NCBI GenBank assembly: GCA_965276005.1
Contig: OZ254962.1
Span: forward strand, 2,046,001-2,110,000
Direction of reading: 5' to 3'
From: G965232465 sp965276005
GTDB lineage: Bacteria; Pseudomonadota; Alphaproteobacteria; JAQWUY01
Length of the DNA: 64,000 nucleotides
The position numbers and the translations under genes are program-made. Below, in pieces: positions 1 to 10,774 of the stretch. Positions within the stretch are counted from its first letter, which is position 1; each line of letters opens with the position of its first letter. Under the pieces are notes generated by a model. The model did no database searches and was not told the DNA's origin. It saw nothing but the letters and a program-made list of their open reading frames with translations.

Positions 1-766
1 GGGATAAAACGAATGCGGATTGTATGGTAATAACCAAACGCCAAGATATGGCGGATAACATAAAAACCCGCCCCCTAAAAATCGATAACACGGATATTTT
101 AATCCGTAACAATGATAGTATCAGTATACTAGAAAAAATACAACAAAAACAATCTATTATAGCATCTGACAGGGGGGGGGGGGGGGGGTATATTCCAAGC
201 TATGGTTTAACGGGTGTGTAAGTTCCCGTAAACCTTTTGGACTCGACAGCAAATATCGGGGCAGAAATACCCAGAGTTCCGAAAACCCCATAAAACTATA
301 TGCCAATAAATCGGTTGGCTACATAAACAAACGAGATATTATCCGCAACCACCATTGGATACCCAAGTATAAGGTGTATATGAGTAAGGCATCAGATGGA
401 AGTGGTAAAATACCAGCGGATATTTTAGGCAAACCCTTTATCGGCGAACCAAATACCGCCTGCACAGAAACATACCTTGTGATAGGTACCTATGACGATT
501 ACAATACCGCATGTAATGTGTGTACCTACATATCGACAAAATTCTTTCGCTTTATGGTCAGTTTTGTTAAAAATACACAGGACGGCACAGCAAAAGTATA
601 TCGCTTTGTCCCCGTGATCGACCTAACGAAATCGTGGACAGACACCGCACTATATGCCTATTTTAATCTCGACAAGGACGAAATCGCCCTTATTGAATCG
701 ACCATCAAACCCATGCAGTCGGATTTTAAAAACCCTTATGAAAATATGGGGGACGACAATGGATAA
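1..766 (+). CDS. C-terminal part of an Eco57I-type adenine-specific DNA methyltransferase, out of frame at a 17-G tract (probably phase-off)
   Basis: The gene enters from the left edge. It reads in one frame from base 3 to a TAA at 219-221, and in another from about 188 to the TAA at 764-766. The two halves look like one protein: the first has NADCMVITKR and DILIRNNDSISILEKI, the second has SSRKPFGL, IPKYKVYMSKASDGSG and ACTETYLVIG. I recognise these as the C-terminal part of Eco57I-family N6-adenine methyltransferases; the catalytic NPPY motif would lie outside the window. The frame switch falls exactly at the G17 run at 172-188. With 15 or 18 Gs the two frames would be continuous, so 17 Gs is an off state that ends translation inside the target-recognition half. 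The stop overlaps the next gene's start, so the helicase is probably translationally coupled. An assembly error in the homopolymer is the main alternative. Confidence 0.78.
172..188. repeat. Poly-G tract (G17) inside the methyltransferase gene
   Basis: Seventeen consecutive Gs lie within coding sequence. Such tracts mutate by slipped-strand mispairing and are the classic switch of phase-variable restriction-modification genes. Frame arithmetic: upstream codons begin at multiples of 3 and downstream codons at positions 2 modulo 3, so a G count divisible by 3 restores the full frame and 17 does not. Confidence 0.9.
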
Positions 767-3197
767 CACCTATTTTCCCGATCGCACTATCAATCCACGC
801 ATTTATGCGTATGTATTGCCTGAATCTGTGGAACATCAGGGGCTCATTAAAATTGGATACACCACAAAAACCGCCAAACACCGTATAAGGGAACAATTAA
901 CAGTACTTGGCAATCCCACATATACCATATTGCTAGATGAACCTGCCATACGGGCGGACGGTACAGGTTTTAAAGACCATGATATACACACCTATTTAAA
1001 ATCCGCAGGCTTTCAAAATACCGCTGGCGAATGGTTTAAATGCCGTGTCGATGATGTCAAAAACGCCATAGTGTCCATTCGTAACAACACAGCATACACG
1101 CCAGAGCGGACACAAGATTTTTCTATGCGTCCCGAACAACAACAAGCGGTCGATAAAACGGCTGATTATTTTCATCGGGTGATTGCCGACAATCAAACCC
1201 CAAAATTTTTATGGAATGCAAAAATGCGATTCGGCAAGACATTTACCGCTTATAAATTTGCCGAAAAAATGGGGTATAAAAAAATCTTAATCTTAACCTT
1301 TAAACCAGCGGTACAATCCGCATGGCAAGACGATCTTTTAACCCATATCGACTTTGAAAATTGGCAATTTATTACCGCTGATACAGTGGAGTCGCCAGAC
1401 AATCAAAAGCCATTTGTATACTTTGCATCCTTGCAGGACATATTAGGTACAAACCCCATAACTAAGGGATTAAAGCCCAAAAATGAATGGGTGCATGCTA
1501 TAAATTGGGATTTGGTGATTTTTGACGAATACCATTACGGGGCATGGCGGGACAATACTCAGGACCTGTTCGAACAATCCGATACAACCGCTATGGAACA
1601 GCGATTCGATAAAAAATCCGCTGCATTACAAAACGCTGTAACCCATGATAGCATACCCATTACAACCAACGGATTTTTATATCTCTCAGGGACCCCATTT
1701 CGTGCCATTGCCACCGGTGAATTTGTCGAAGATAACATGTTCAATTGGACATACACGGACGAACAACAAGCAAAACAAAAATGGGATAAACACTCCCCCA
1801 ACCCATACGCCCCTTTACCACAAATGGTTATGTTGACCTATAAAATGCCCGAATCCATATCGCATATTGCCCTTGCGGGGGAATATAACGAATTTGATTT
1901 AAACACTTTCTTTAAAGCATCGTATGACAAGGACAAACACATCGAACAACACGCTGTATTTGATAAGGAAAAATATGTACAGAAATGGCTAAACTTTATA
2001 CGGGGGACAGATATGAAATCGATTATCAGCGACCTAAAACACGATAAAAACAAAGCCATATTACCATTTGAAAATATGCAGGTGTTGCAACACATGAATC
2101 ATACCATATGGTATTTGCCCAATGTGGCGTCTTGTTATGCCATGAAAAATATGTTATTACACCCCCAAAACACATTTTATCATGACTATAAAATTGTTGT
2201 ATGTGCCGGTGCATCTGTGGGCAATGGGGTCGATGCGTTGCCCCCTGTGCAGCGGGCAATGTGTGAATCGGATAAAACAATAACCCTGACTTGTGGCAAA
2301 CTTATGACGGGGGTAACCGTCCCCCCGTGGTCAGCCATATTTATGTTGCGGTCGCTAAAATCCGCTGAATCGTATTTTCAATCTGCATTTAGGGTACAAT
2401 CCCCCCATACAGTAAAAAATGAAGATGGCAAAACAGAAATTATGAAACAGACTTGCTATGTGTTGGATTTTGCCCCTAACCGGGCGTTACGGTTGTTATC
2501 CGCATATTGTGATACTTTGTCGGGTAACGATAATAAAACCAAAAATACAGAACAATCTGTCAAGGACTTTATATCATATTTGCCTATTTTATCCTATGAT
2601 GGGGGCGTTATGCAAGCCATTGACGAACGGGAAATATTAGATATAGCAGTGGTCGGAACATCTGCATCGCTACTGGCAAAAAGATGGGAATCCGCCGTAT
2701 TGGTCAATGTGGACAACAATACGCTGGATGCGGTCTTGCAAAACGACCAAGCCATGCAGGCAATCGAAAAAATAGAAGGCTTTCGCAATCTAAAAGGCGA
2801 TATAGAATCCATCATTTCCCGCACAAAAGAAATCGATAAGATTAAGAAAAAACAAAATCCCACACAACAAGATAAAAAAATATTAAATGAAGCAGAAAAA
2901 GAGCGTAAAACCAAACGACAACAGATTCGGGAAAAATTGCTACAATTCGCCACCCGTATACCCGTTTTTATGTATCTGAGCGATTATCGGGAATATAGCC
3001 TCGAAGATGTTATTCGCAAACTAGAACCAAAACTATTCGAAAAGGTAACCGGCTTAACCATAACCGATTTTGAAAAATTGGTAGACTTGGGGCTATTTAA
3101 CCGATCGCACATGAATAATGCGGTTTATGCCTTTAAACGCTACGAAGAATCCAGCCTAACAATCGCAGGTATCACCAGCCCCAGTAACCTGCAATAA
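759..3197 (+). CDS. GIY-YIG nuclease / DEAD-like SF2 helicase fusion, restriction component
   Basis: An 812-residue protein. The N-terminus (about residues 9-110) looks like a T5orf172/MUG113-type GIY-YIG nuclease: IYAYV, then LIKIGYT, an arginine in HRIREQ, and a glutamate in GEWF. Next comes an SF2 helicase with Walker A MRFGKT, the Walker B-like motif VIFDEYHYG (DEYH in place of DEAH), SGTPFRA as motif III and an arginine-bearing SAFRVQSP near motif VI. A charged, probably coiled segment lies near residues 690-740. ATG 759 is preferred because it follows a GGGGGAC ribosome site and gives an 8-bp overlap (ATGGATAA) with the methyltransferase stop. Next to an Eco57I-type methyltransferase this is probably the DNA-translocating and cutting half of a restriction-modification system. 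Recognition sequence and cleavage mode cannot be read from the sequence. Confidence 0.85.
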   Translation: MDNTYFPDRTINPRIYAYVLPESVEHQGLIKIGYTTKTAKHRIREQLTVLGNPTYTILLDEPAIRADGTGFKDHDIHTYLKSAGFQNTAGEWFKCRVDDVKNAIVSIRNNTAYTPERTQDFSMRPEQQQAVDKTADYFHRVIADNQTPKFLWNAKMRFGKTFTAYKFAEKMGYKKILILTFKPAVQSAWQDDLLTHIDFENWQFITADTVESPDNQKPFVYFASLQDILGTNPITKGLKPKNEWVHAINWDLVIFDEYHYGAWRDNTQDLFEQSDTTAMEQRFDKKSAALQNAVTHDSIPITTNGFLYLSGTPFRAIATGEFVEDNMFNWTYTDEQQAKQKWDKHSPNPYAPLPQMVMLTYKMPESISHIALAGEYNEFDLNTFFKASYDKDKHIEQHAVFDKEKYVQKWLNFIRGTDMKSIISDLKHDKNKAILPFENMQVLQHMNHTIWYLPNVASCYAMKNMLLHPQNTFYHDYKIVVCAGASVGNGVDALPPVQRAMCESDKTITLTCGKLMTGVTVPPWSAIFMLRSLKSAESYFQSAFRVQSPHTVKNEDGKTEIMKQTCYVLDFAPNRALRLLSAYCDTLSGNDNKTKNTEQSVKDFISYLPILSYDGGVMQAIDEREILDIAVVGTSASLLAKRWESAVLVNVDNNTLDAVLQNDQAMQAIEKIEGFRNLKGDIESIISRTKEIDKIKKKQNPTQQDKKILNEAEKERKTKRQQIREKLLQFATRIPVFMYLSDYREYSLEDVIRKLEPKLFEKVTGLTITDFEKLVDLGLFNRSHMNNAVYAFKRYEESSLTIAGITSPSNLQ

Positions 3198-3265
3198 CAA
3201 ATATGTAATGTAACGATTTCACAATGGAGATAAGGAATTTTTTAATATTTTTTAAAGATTAAGGG

Positions 3266-3294
3266 TTGCAATTGTATTTTTGTTAGGGTATAAA
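3266..3294 (+). promoter_or_regulatory. Candidate distal rRNA promoter P1
   Basis: TTGCAA (3266-3271), a 17-bp spacer and TATAAA (3289-3294), about 290 bp upstream of 16S in the 383-bp gap after the helicase gene. No convincing terminator was seen between 3198 and 3265. The small hydrophobic reading frame at 3321-3587 in this leader is probably not a gene. Confidence 0.55.
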
Positions 3295-3472
3295 GGGCAA
3301 CACATGGCGATGAGGTACTGATGTTTTGGTGTTTTGCTGATGTTTTTGGTATTTTGTTGCTGTGTATTTTTTTGCGATGTTTTAAAATAAAGTGTTGCAA
3401 ATGCTGTGGGGCTTTGGTATTTTTGGGGTCTTGCTTATGGTTGTTTAAGATTGTTTATAAGAGAAGAGATAC

Positions 3473-3502
3473 TTGGACGGTGGGGAGCCACTGTTTTAGT
3501 AT
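3473..3502 (+). promoter_or_regulatory. Candidate proximal rRNA promoter P2
   Basis: TTGGAC (3473-3478), an 18-bp spacer and TAGTAT (3497-3502), about 80 bp before 16S. A perfect 9-bp inverted repeat covers the end of the spacer and continues downstream of the -10. Confidence 0.4.
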
Positions 3503-3520
3503 AACACACGCAAACAGTGG
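3488..3520. repeat. Inverted repeat CCACTGTTT/AAACAGTGG spanning the P2 -10
   Basis: CCACTGTTT at 3488-3496 and AAACAGTGG at 3512-3520 form a perfect 9-bp inverted repeat around the TAGTAT box. It could be an operator or a leader RNA hairpin. There is no T-run, so it is not a standard terminator. Confidence 0.6.
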
Positions 3521-3580
3521 GTTTAGATATTGTTTGATGTACCTTATTTTTTTGGTATATTGGATGAATGTGTTAAATTT

Positions 3581-5087
<1,507 letters not shown>

Positions 5088-5215
5088 TCCGGTATAATAT
5101 ACATACACTGTAAGTGTATTATATATCTGGATATGCCGATATAAAATCCTTTCCACCGTCTTAGTATCTCTTTTCAGCGGTTTTCGGATAGCTCCGTAAC
5201 CTCTAATGTATGTAC

Positions 5216-5291
5216 GGGGGTATAGCTCAGTTGGGAGAGCGCTTGCTTTGCACGCAAGAGGTCGTCGGTTCGACTCCGTCTACCTCCACCA
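5216..5291 (+). tRNA. tRNA-Ala (anticodon TGC)
   Basis: A 76-nt cloverleaf with encoded CCA. The acceptor stem GGGGGTA pairs with TACCTCC, the D arm contains AGCTCAGTTGGGAGAGC, the anticodon loop is TTTGCAC with anticodon TGC, and the T arm contains GGTTCGACTCC. It sits between 16S and 23S. The tRNA-Ile that normally accompanies it in alphaproteobacterial spacers is absent from both 5079-5215 and 5292-5751. The 137-bp spacer before it holds an imperfect AT-rich hairpin near 5090-5125, possibly a processing stem. Confidence 0.97.
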
Positions 5292-5751
5292 GAATATATC
5301 TCAATTTAGGCGGTTGCAATATGCAATGGGTAAATTGGGGTGTGGTTCCTGTATTGGGACATGGATTTGGCGGCGTGGCTTTATGCTGTCGTTATTTTCA
5401 AAACTCTTTATTTGAAGCGGTTGTTTAACATAGTGAATAGGTAATTAGCAAATGAACACAAAGTAGGTTTTTTCGTGTTCTGTCCGTGCCATAAGGCACA
5501 TGTTACTAAGGGCAGAACATACTAACGAAAAGATTTGCGGGTTCTTTGCTGAGAATGTGTGATTTTGTCGAATTGTAAGTAAACATAGAACCAAGTTTTA
5601 TCAAGTAAAAATCCAAGTTTTACTGTATGTATACAAGATAACAATATATCGTCTGAGCCATGAAATATCAGGATAGACGCAAGATGTGCGTCTATACTGT
5701 GAACTTTCAATTCTCGGTCGAAAAAATTGAGAAAATTATCTCTGTATATGT
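5292..5751 (+). other. Internal transcribed spacer between tRNA-Ala and 23S
   Basis: A 460-bp spacer with no second tRNA and no convincing gene. Only short AT-rich inverted segments are seen, such as the pair around GTGCCATAAGGCAC near 5488-5501. Confidence 0.8.
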
Positions 5752-8495
<2,744 letters not shown>

Positions 8496-8636
8496 CATAT
8501 ACAGTGATAATTATCTCAAAAAAACAGGTCGTGTATACAAACAAACACAAAATCACACAAAACAGCAAAGAGCCCACAAAACATACAGCATGTCCCAGCA
8601 TGCAACACAAAACATTTGCTAATACAGAGTACATAT

Positions 8637-8759
8637 ATGGGTTGGTGACCATAGAGAAAGTCCAAACACCCGATCCCATCCCGAACTCGTAAGTGAAAAC
8701 TTTCCTCGCCAATGGTACTTTGTCATAAGACACGGGAGAGTAGGTCGTCGCCTGCCCGT
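8637..8759 (+). rRNA. rrf: 5S ribosomal RNA
   Basis: Conserved core with GGTGACCATAG, CGATCCCATCCCGAAC, AATGGTACT and GGGAGAGTAGGTCGTCGCC. The ends TATATGGGT and GCCCGTATA pair to form helix I, which sets the boundaries to within about three bases. It completes the 16S-tRNA-Ala-23S-5S operon. Confidence 0.93.
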
Positions 8760-8796
8760 ATATGTACTCTTATTACCTATCACATACAAAAAAACA

Positions 8797-8833
8797 AACC
8801 CCACAAAGCAATACGCATTGTGGGGTTTTATTT
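8797..8833 (+). terminator. Rho-independent terminator of the rRNA operon
   Basis: AACCCCACAA and TTGTGGGGTT form a stem followed by TTATTTTG, 38 bp after 5S. The segment before it (tatgtactctta...cacata) recurs at 9961-9989 before another terminator. Confidence 0.85.
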
Positions 8834-8881
8834 TGTTTAATGATATGCTATACTGTGGCTTAAACAGTGGGAGATACCAAT

Positions 8882-9487
8882 ATGATACTAGATAATAAAC
8901 TGAACATTACGGATCAAGTGGCGTTATCCATAGCAGAAGAAAAGTTAAGTAAACGCAAAGCAAAGCAGCTGTTCGACAGTGGCGATATTACCAAAGTTGC
9001 CATTGGGTCGTTTGCGGGGCTGTCGTATATTCACGCCTATTTGTTCGAGGATATTTATGATTTTGCGGGTAAAATCCGCACCGTAAATATAAGCAAGGGC
9101 AATTTCCGTTTTGCCCCTGTTATGTATTTACAACAGGCTTTACAGCATATCGATACCATGCCGCAAACGACTTTTGATGAAATCATAGAAAAATATGTGG
9201 AAATGAATGTGGCACACCCATTCAGAGAAGGCAACGGACGGGCAACACGGATTTGGCTAGACCTCATATTAAAGCATGAAATAAAAAAAGTTGTCGATTG
9301 GAATGCGGTGGACAGGGAAGAGTACTTGTCGGCAATGCAACGCAGCGTGGTAAAAGATTTGGAAATCAAACACCTATTAAAACCCGCCCTAACCAACCGC
9401 ATTAACGATCGGGAACTGTTTATCAAAGGTATCGATGTCAGCTACTATTATGAAGGCTACACAACATTTAAGACACAAGAAGTATAA
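8882..9487 (+). CDS. fic: Class III Fic-domain protein (AMP transferase)
   Basis: A 201-residue protein. The Fic motif HPFREGNGR (112-120) carries the catalytic His112 and the nucleotide-binding Glu-Gly-Asn-Gly-Arg. The sequence resembles Neisseria NmFic throughout (YDFAGKIR, NISKGNFRFA, EKYVEMNVAHPF). The C-terminus has SYYYEG (Ser187 to Glu191), the inhibitory-helix signature that makes class III Fic proteins self-inhibited and oligomer-regulated. Known members AMPylate bacterial targets such as the ATPase subunits of type II topoisomerases; the target here is inferred. No signal peptide is seen. ATG 8882 is preferred over GTG 8867 because GTGGGAGAT lies at normal ribosome-site distance before it. 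No antitoxin gene is adjacent. The gene is bracketed by 5S-tail-like sequences, suggesting insertion behind the rRNA operon. Confidence 0.93.
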   Translation: MILDNKLNITDQVALSIAEEKLSKRKAKQLFDSGDITKVAIGSFAGLSYIHAYLFEDIYDFAGKIRTVNISKGNFRFAPVMYLQQALQHIDTMPQTTFDEIIEKYVEMNVAHPFREGNGRATRIWLDLILKHEIKKVVDWNAVDREEYLSAMQRSVVKDLEIKHLLKPALTNRINDRELFIKGIDVSYYYEGYTTFKTQEV

Positions 9488-9512
9488 GGTTGTCGCCTGC
9501 CCTCATATGTAT
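9488..9512 (+). repeat. Duplicate of the 5S rRNA 3' tail after fic
   Basis: This 25-bp segment matches 8743-8767 (end of 5S and just beyond) at 21 of 25 positions, sharing GTCGCCTGCCC and ATATGTA. It begins directly after the fic stop codon. It could be a target-site-like duplication or a relic of a duplicated rRNA end. Confidence 0.65.
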
Positions 9513-9535
9513 ATGAAATATTATGTAATTTATTG

Positions 9536-9564
9536 TTGACAAAACGCAACACAGGTGTTACACT
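9536..9564 (+). promoter_or_regulatory. Promoter of the first small membrane protein gene
   Basis: TTGACA (9536-9541), a 17-bp spacer and TACACT (9559-9564). The same arrangement with a very similar spacer occurs at 50235-50263 before the paralogue at 50313, which supports it comparatively. Confidence 0.8.
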
Positions 9565-9657
9565 CCTATAGGAATTTACTCCTATAGGAATTTACTCCTA
9601 TAGGAATTTACTCCTATAGGAATTTACTCCTATAGGAATTTACTCCTATAGGAATTT
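9562..9657. repeat. Six tandem 16-bp repeats, each with a 10-bp palindrome
   Basis: Six perfect copies of ACTCCTATAGGAATTT, followed by a truncated ACTCC. Each contains the perfect palindrome TCCTATAGGA. The array starts inside the -10 box, so it fills the 5' leader of the small membrane protein gene. The paralogous leader at 50264-50312 lacks it. It is a likely variable-number repeat and may bind a dimeric protein or fold in RNA. It is not CRISPR, because there are no spacers. Confidence 0.95.
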
Positions 9658-9692
9658 ACTCCGTTTGAGTTAATTTTATATAGGAGAACATT

Positions 9693-9899
9693 ATGATTAA
9701 CAAAAAAGCATTTTCAAAAGCCGATTTAGAAAATCGTATTGCAAAAGCAGATATTACCCGTCTAGAAAATCGCAAACAGTTTTGGATCTTGGTTAGTATA
9801 TTCGTTGTTACGCTAGTTTCTTTGACTGTTGGTGTAACATGTTTCGATGGTGAAGGTAACACTACCAACAGTTGTGGTAAGAGCAGTACTGACAAATAA
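9693..9899 (+). CDS. Small single-span membrane protein, copy 1 of a three-member family
   Basis: A 68-residue protein of unknown function, ATG preceded by AGGAGA. A basic N-terminus (INKKAFSKADLENRIAKAD) is followed by ITRLENRKQ and one hydrophobic helix (about residues 30-48). A short tail contains two cysteines (TC...SCGK). By the positive-inside rule the N-terminus is cytoplasmic and the tail periplasmic, where the cysteines could form a disulfide. Paralogues lie at 50313-50522 and 50676-50855. The shared motif IAKADI..L.NRKQ is the family hallmark. Expression is probably set by the TTGACA/TACACT promoter and the repeat array in the leader. I do not recognise the family. Confidence 0.85.
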   Translation: MINKKAFSKADLENRIAKADITRLENRKQFWILVSIFVVTLVSLTVGVTCFDGEGNTTNSCGKSSTDK

Positions 9900-9993
9900 A
9901 ACCTCTTTTATTCTGCGTGTATACGATGCTTGATGTGTGTACTTTGGGTAACTATAATAATATGTACTCTTAGTTGCCCATCACATAAAAACC

Positions 9994-10028
9994 AAACCCC
10001 ACTCGGTGATACGCTGAGTGGGTTTTGC
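9994..10028 (+). terminator. Rho-independent terminator after the small membrane protein gene
   Basis: AACCCCACTC and GAGTGGGTTTT form a stem around a GGTGATACGCT loop. It lies behind a segment (9961-9989) that closely copies the one before the rRNA terminator (8761-8789). Confidence 0.8.
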
Positions 10029-10123
10029 TGTCCATTTAGAGCATGATACACATGTACAATCTTTTTTTGTCAATAGGTTTAAACTTGCTGGTTTTATGCC
10101 ATACCTGGAGAAAGTTACAAACC

Positions 10124-10152
10124 TTGACTACTATCCGATTGTGTGATAGCGT
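10124..10152 (+). promoter_or_regulatory. Promoter shared by the YitT-type paralogues (copy 1)
   Basis: TTGACT (10124-10129), 17 bp and TAGCGT (10147-10152). Equivalent elements with the same spacing lie before the YitT genes at 48824 and 49518. Upstream, a near-palindrome around AGGTTTAAAC (10075-10086) is also shared with 48702-48713. Confidence 0.65.
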
Positions 10153-10191
10153 CTTTTGAGTCAAATTATTAAATCTAGCAAGGGGGAAATT

Positions 10192-10726
10192 ATGAATACA
10201 CTTTCACCTAAGCATACTTTTTGGCATGACCTATACGCCCTATTTCTGGGGGGGAGTTTGATTGTTTTGGCGTTGGTTATGTTGAAGTCGGCGGGGGTGT
10301 TTACTTCGGGGCTTAGTGGCTGGGCGTTTTTGTTGTCTGCGGTGACCCCGTATGCGTTTGGGGAAATTTTGTTTGTTATTAGCGTGCCGTTTTATATCTT
10401 TGCTTACGGGTTACTTGGGTTTTGGTTTACTTTACGGACGGTGGTTTTGATTACCTTGATTTCTGTGTCTGTGGCAACCTATATGCGAACCATGACGGGG
10501 TTAGGATTGGATTATATGGTGGTTACAGATGGGAAATGGGGTGCTTATATGGGGTGTCAACAGGATATTTATTTTGTTCTCTCTATGCTGTACAGGTGGC
10601 AGGTACTTTAAACAGTGCATCGGTGGTATCCCACACGGACGCCCAAACATGCCCCTAGACCAATTGGAACAACGCATTACCCCTGACCTAATAGACGATG
10701 TTATCTTTATGCCCTATGAAGCATAA
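10192..10726 (+). pseudogene. Chimeric remnant: YitT-type N-terminus joined to a PfkB kinase C-terminus
   Basis: From ATG 10192 to about 10474 the sequence closely follows the intact YitT gene at 48824, including the upstream region. It then switches to sequence matching the C-terminal part of the PfkB kinase at 41346-42455 (LDYMVVTDGKWGAYMG here, LKYMVVTDGKNGAYMG there). After IYF the frame is lost and a piece containing the kinase GAGD active-site segment is missing. The kinase tail resumes in another frame (LNSASVVS, then ITPDLIDDVIFMPYEA) and ends at 10726. It looks like a deletion fusion between a former YitT gene and a downstream kinase copy. The open frame 10192-10611 might still make a 139-residue membrane protein, but a function is unlikely. 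Confidence 0.82.
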
Positions 10727-10731
10727 AAAAA

Positions 10732-10762
10732 GGTAGCATACAAGTGTATGCTACCTTTTTTT
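10732..10762. terminator. Bidirectional terminator between the pseudogene and the giant toxin gene
   Basis: GGTAGCATACA (10732-10742) pairs with TGTATGCTACC (10745-10755), with A-rich sequence on the left and T7 on the right. It can terminate both the plus-strand remnant and the minus-strand toxin gene that ends at 10775. Confidence 0.9.
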
Positions 10763-10774
10763 GATATTTTATAT

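Noticed and set aside
9562..9657. The 16-bp tandem array considered as a CRISPR array
   Set aside because: Repeats are directly adjacent without spacers and no cas genes are near.
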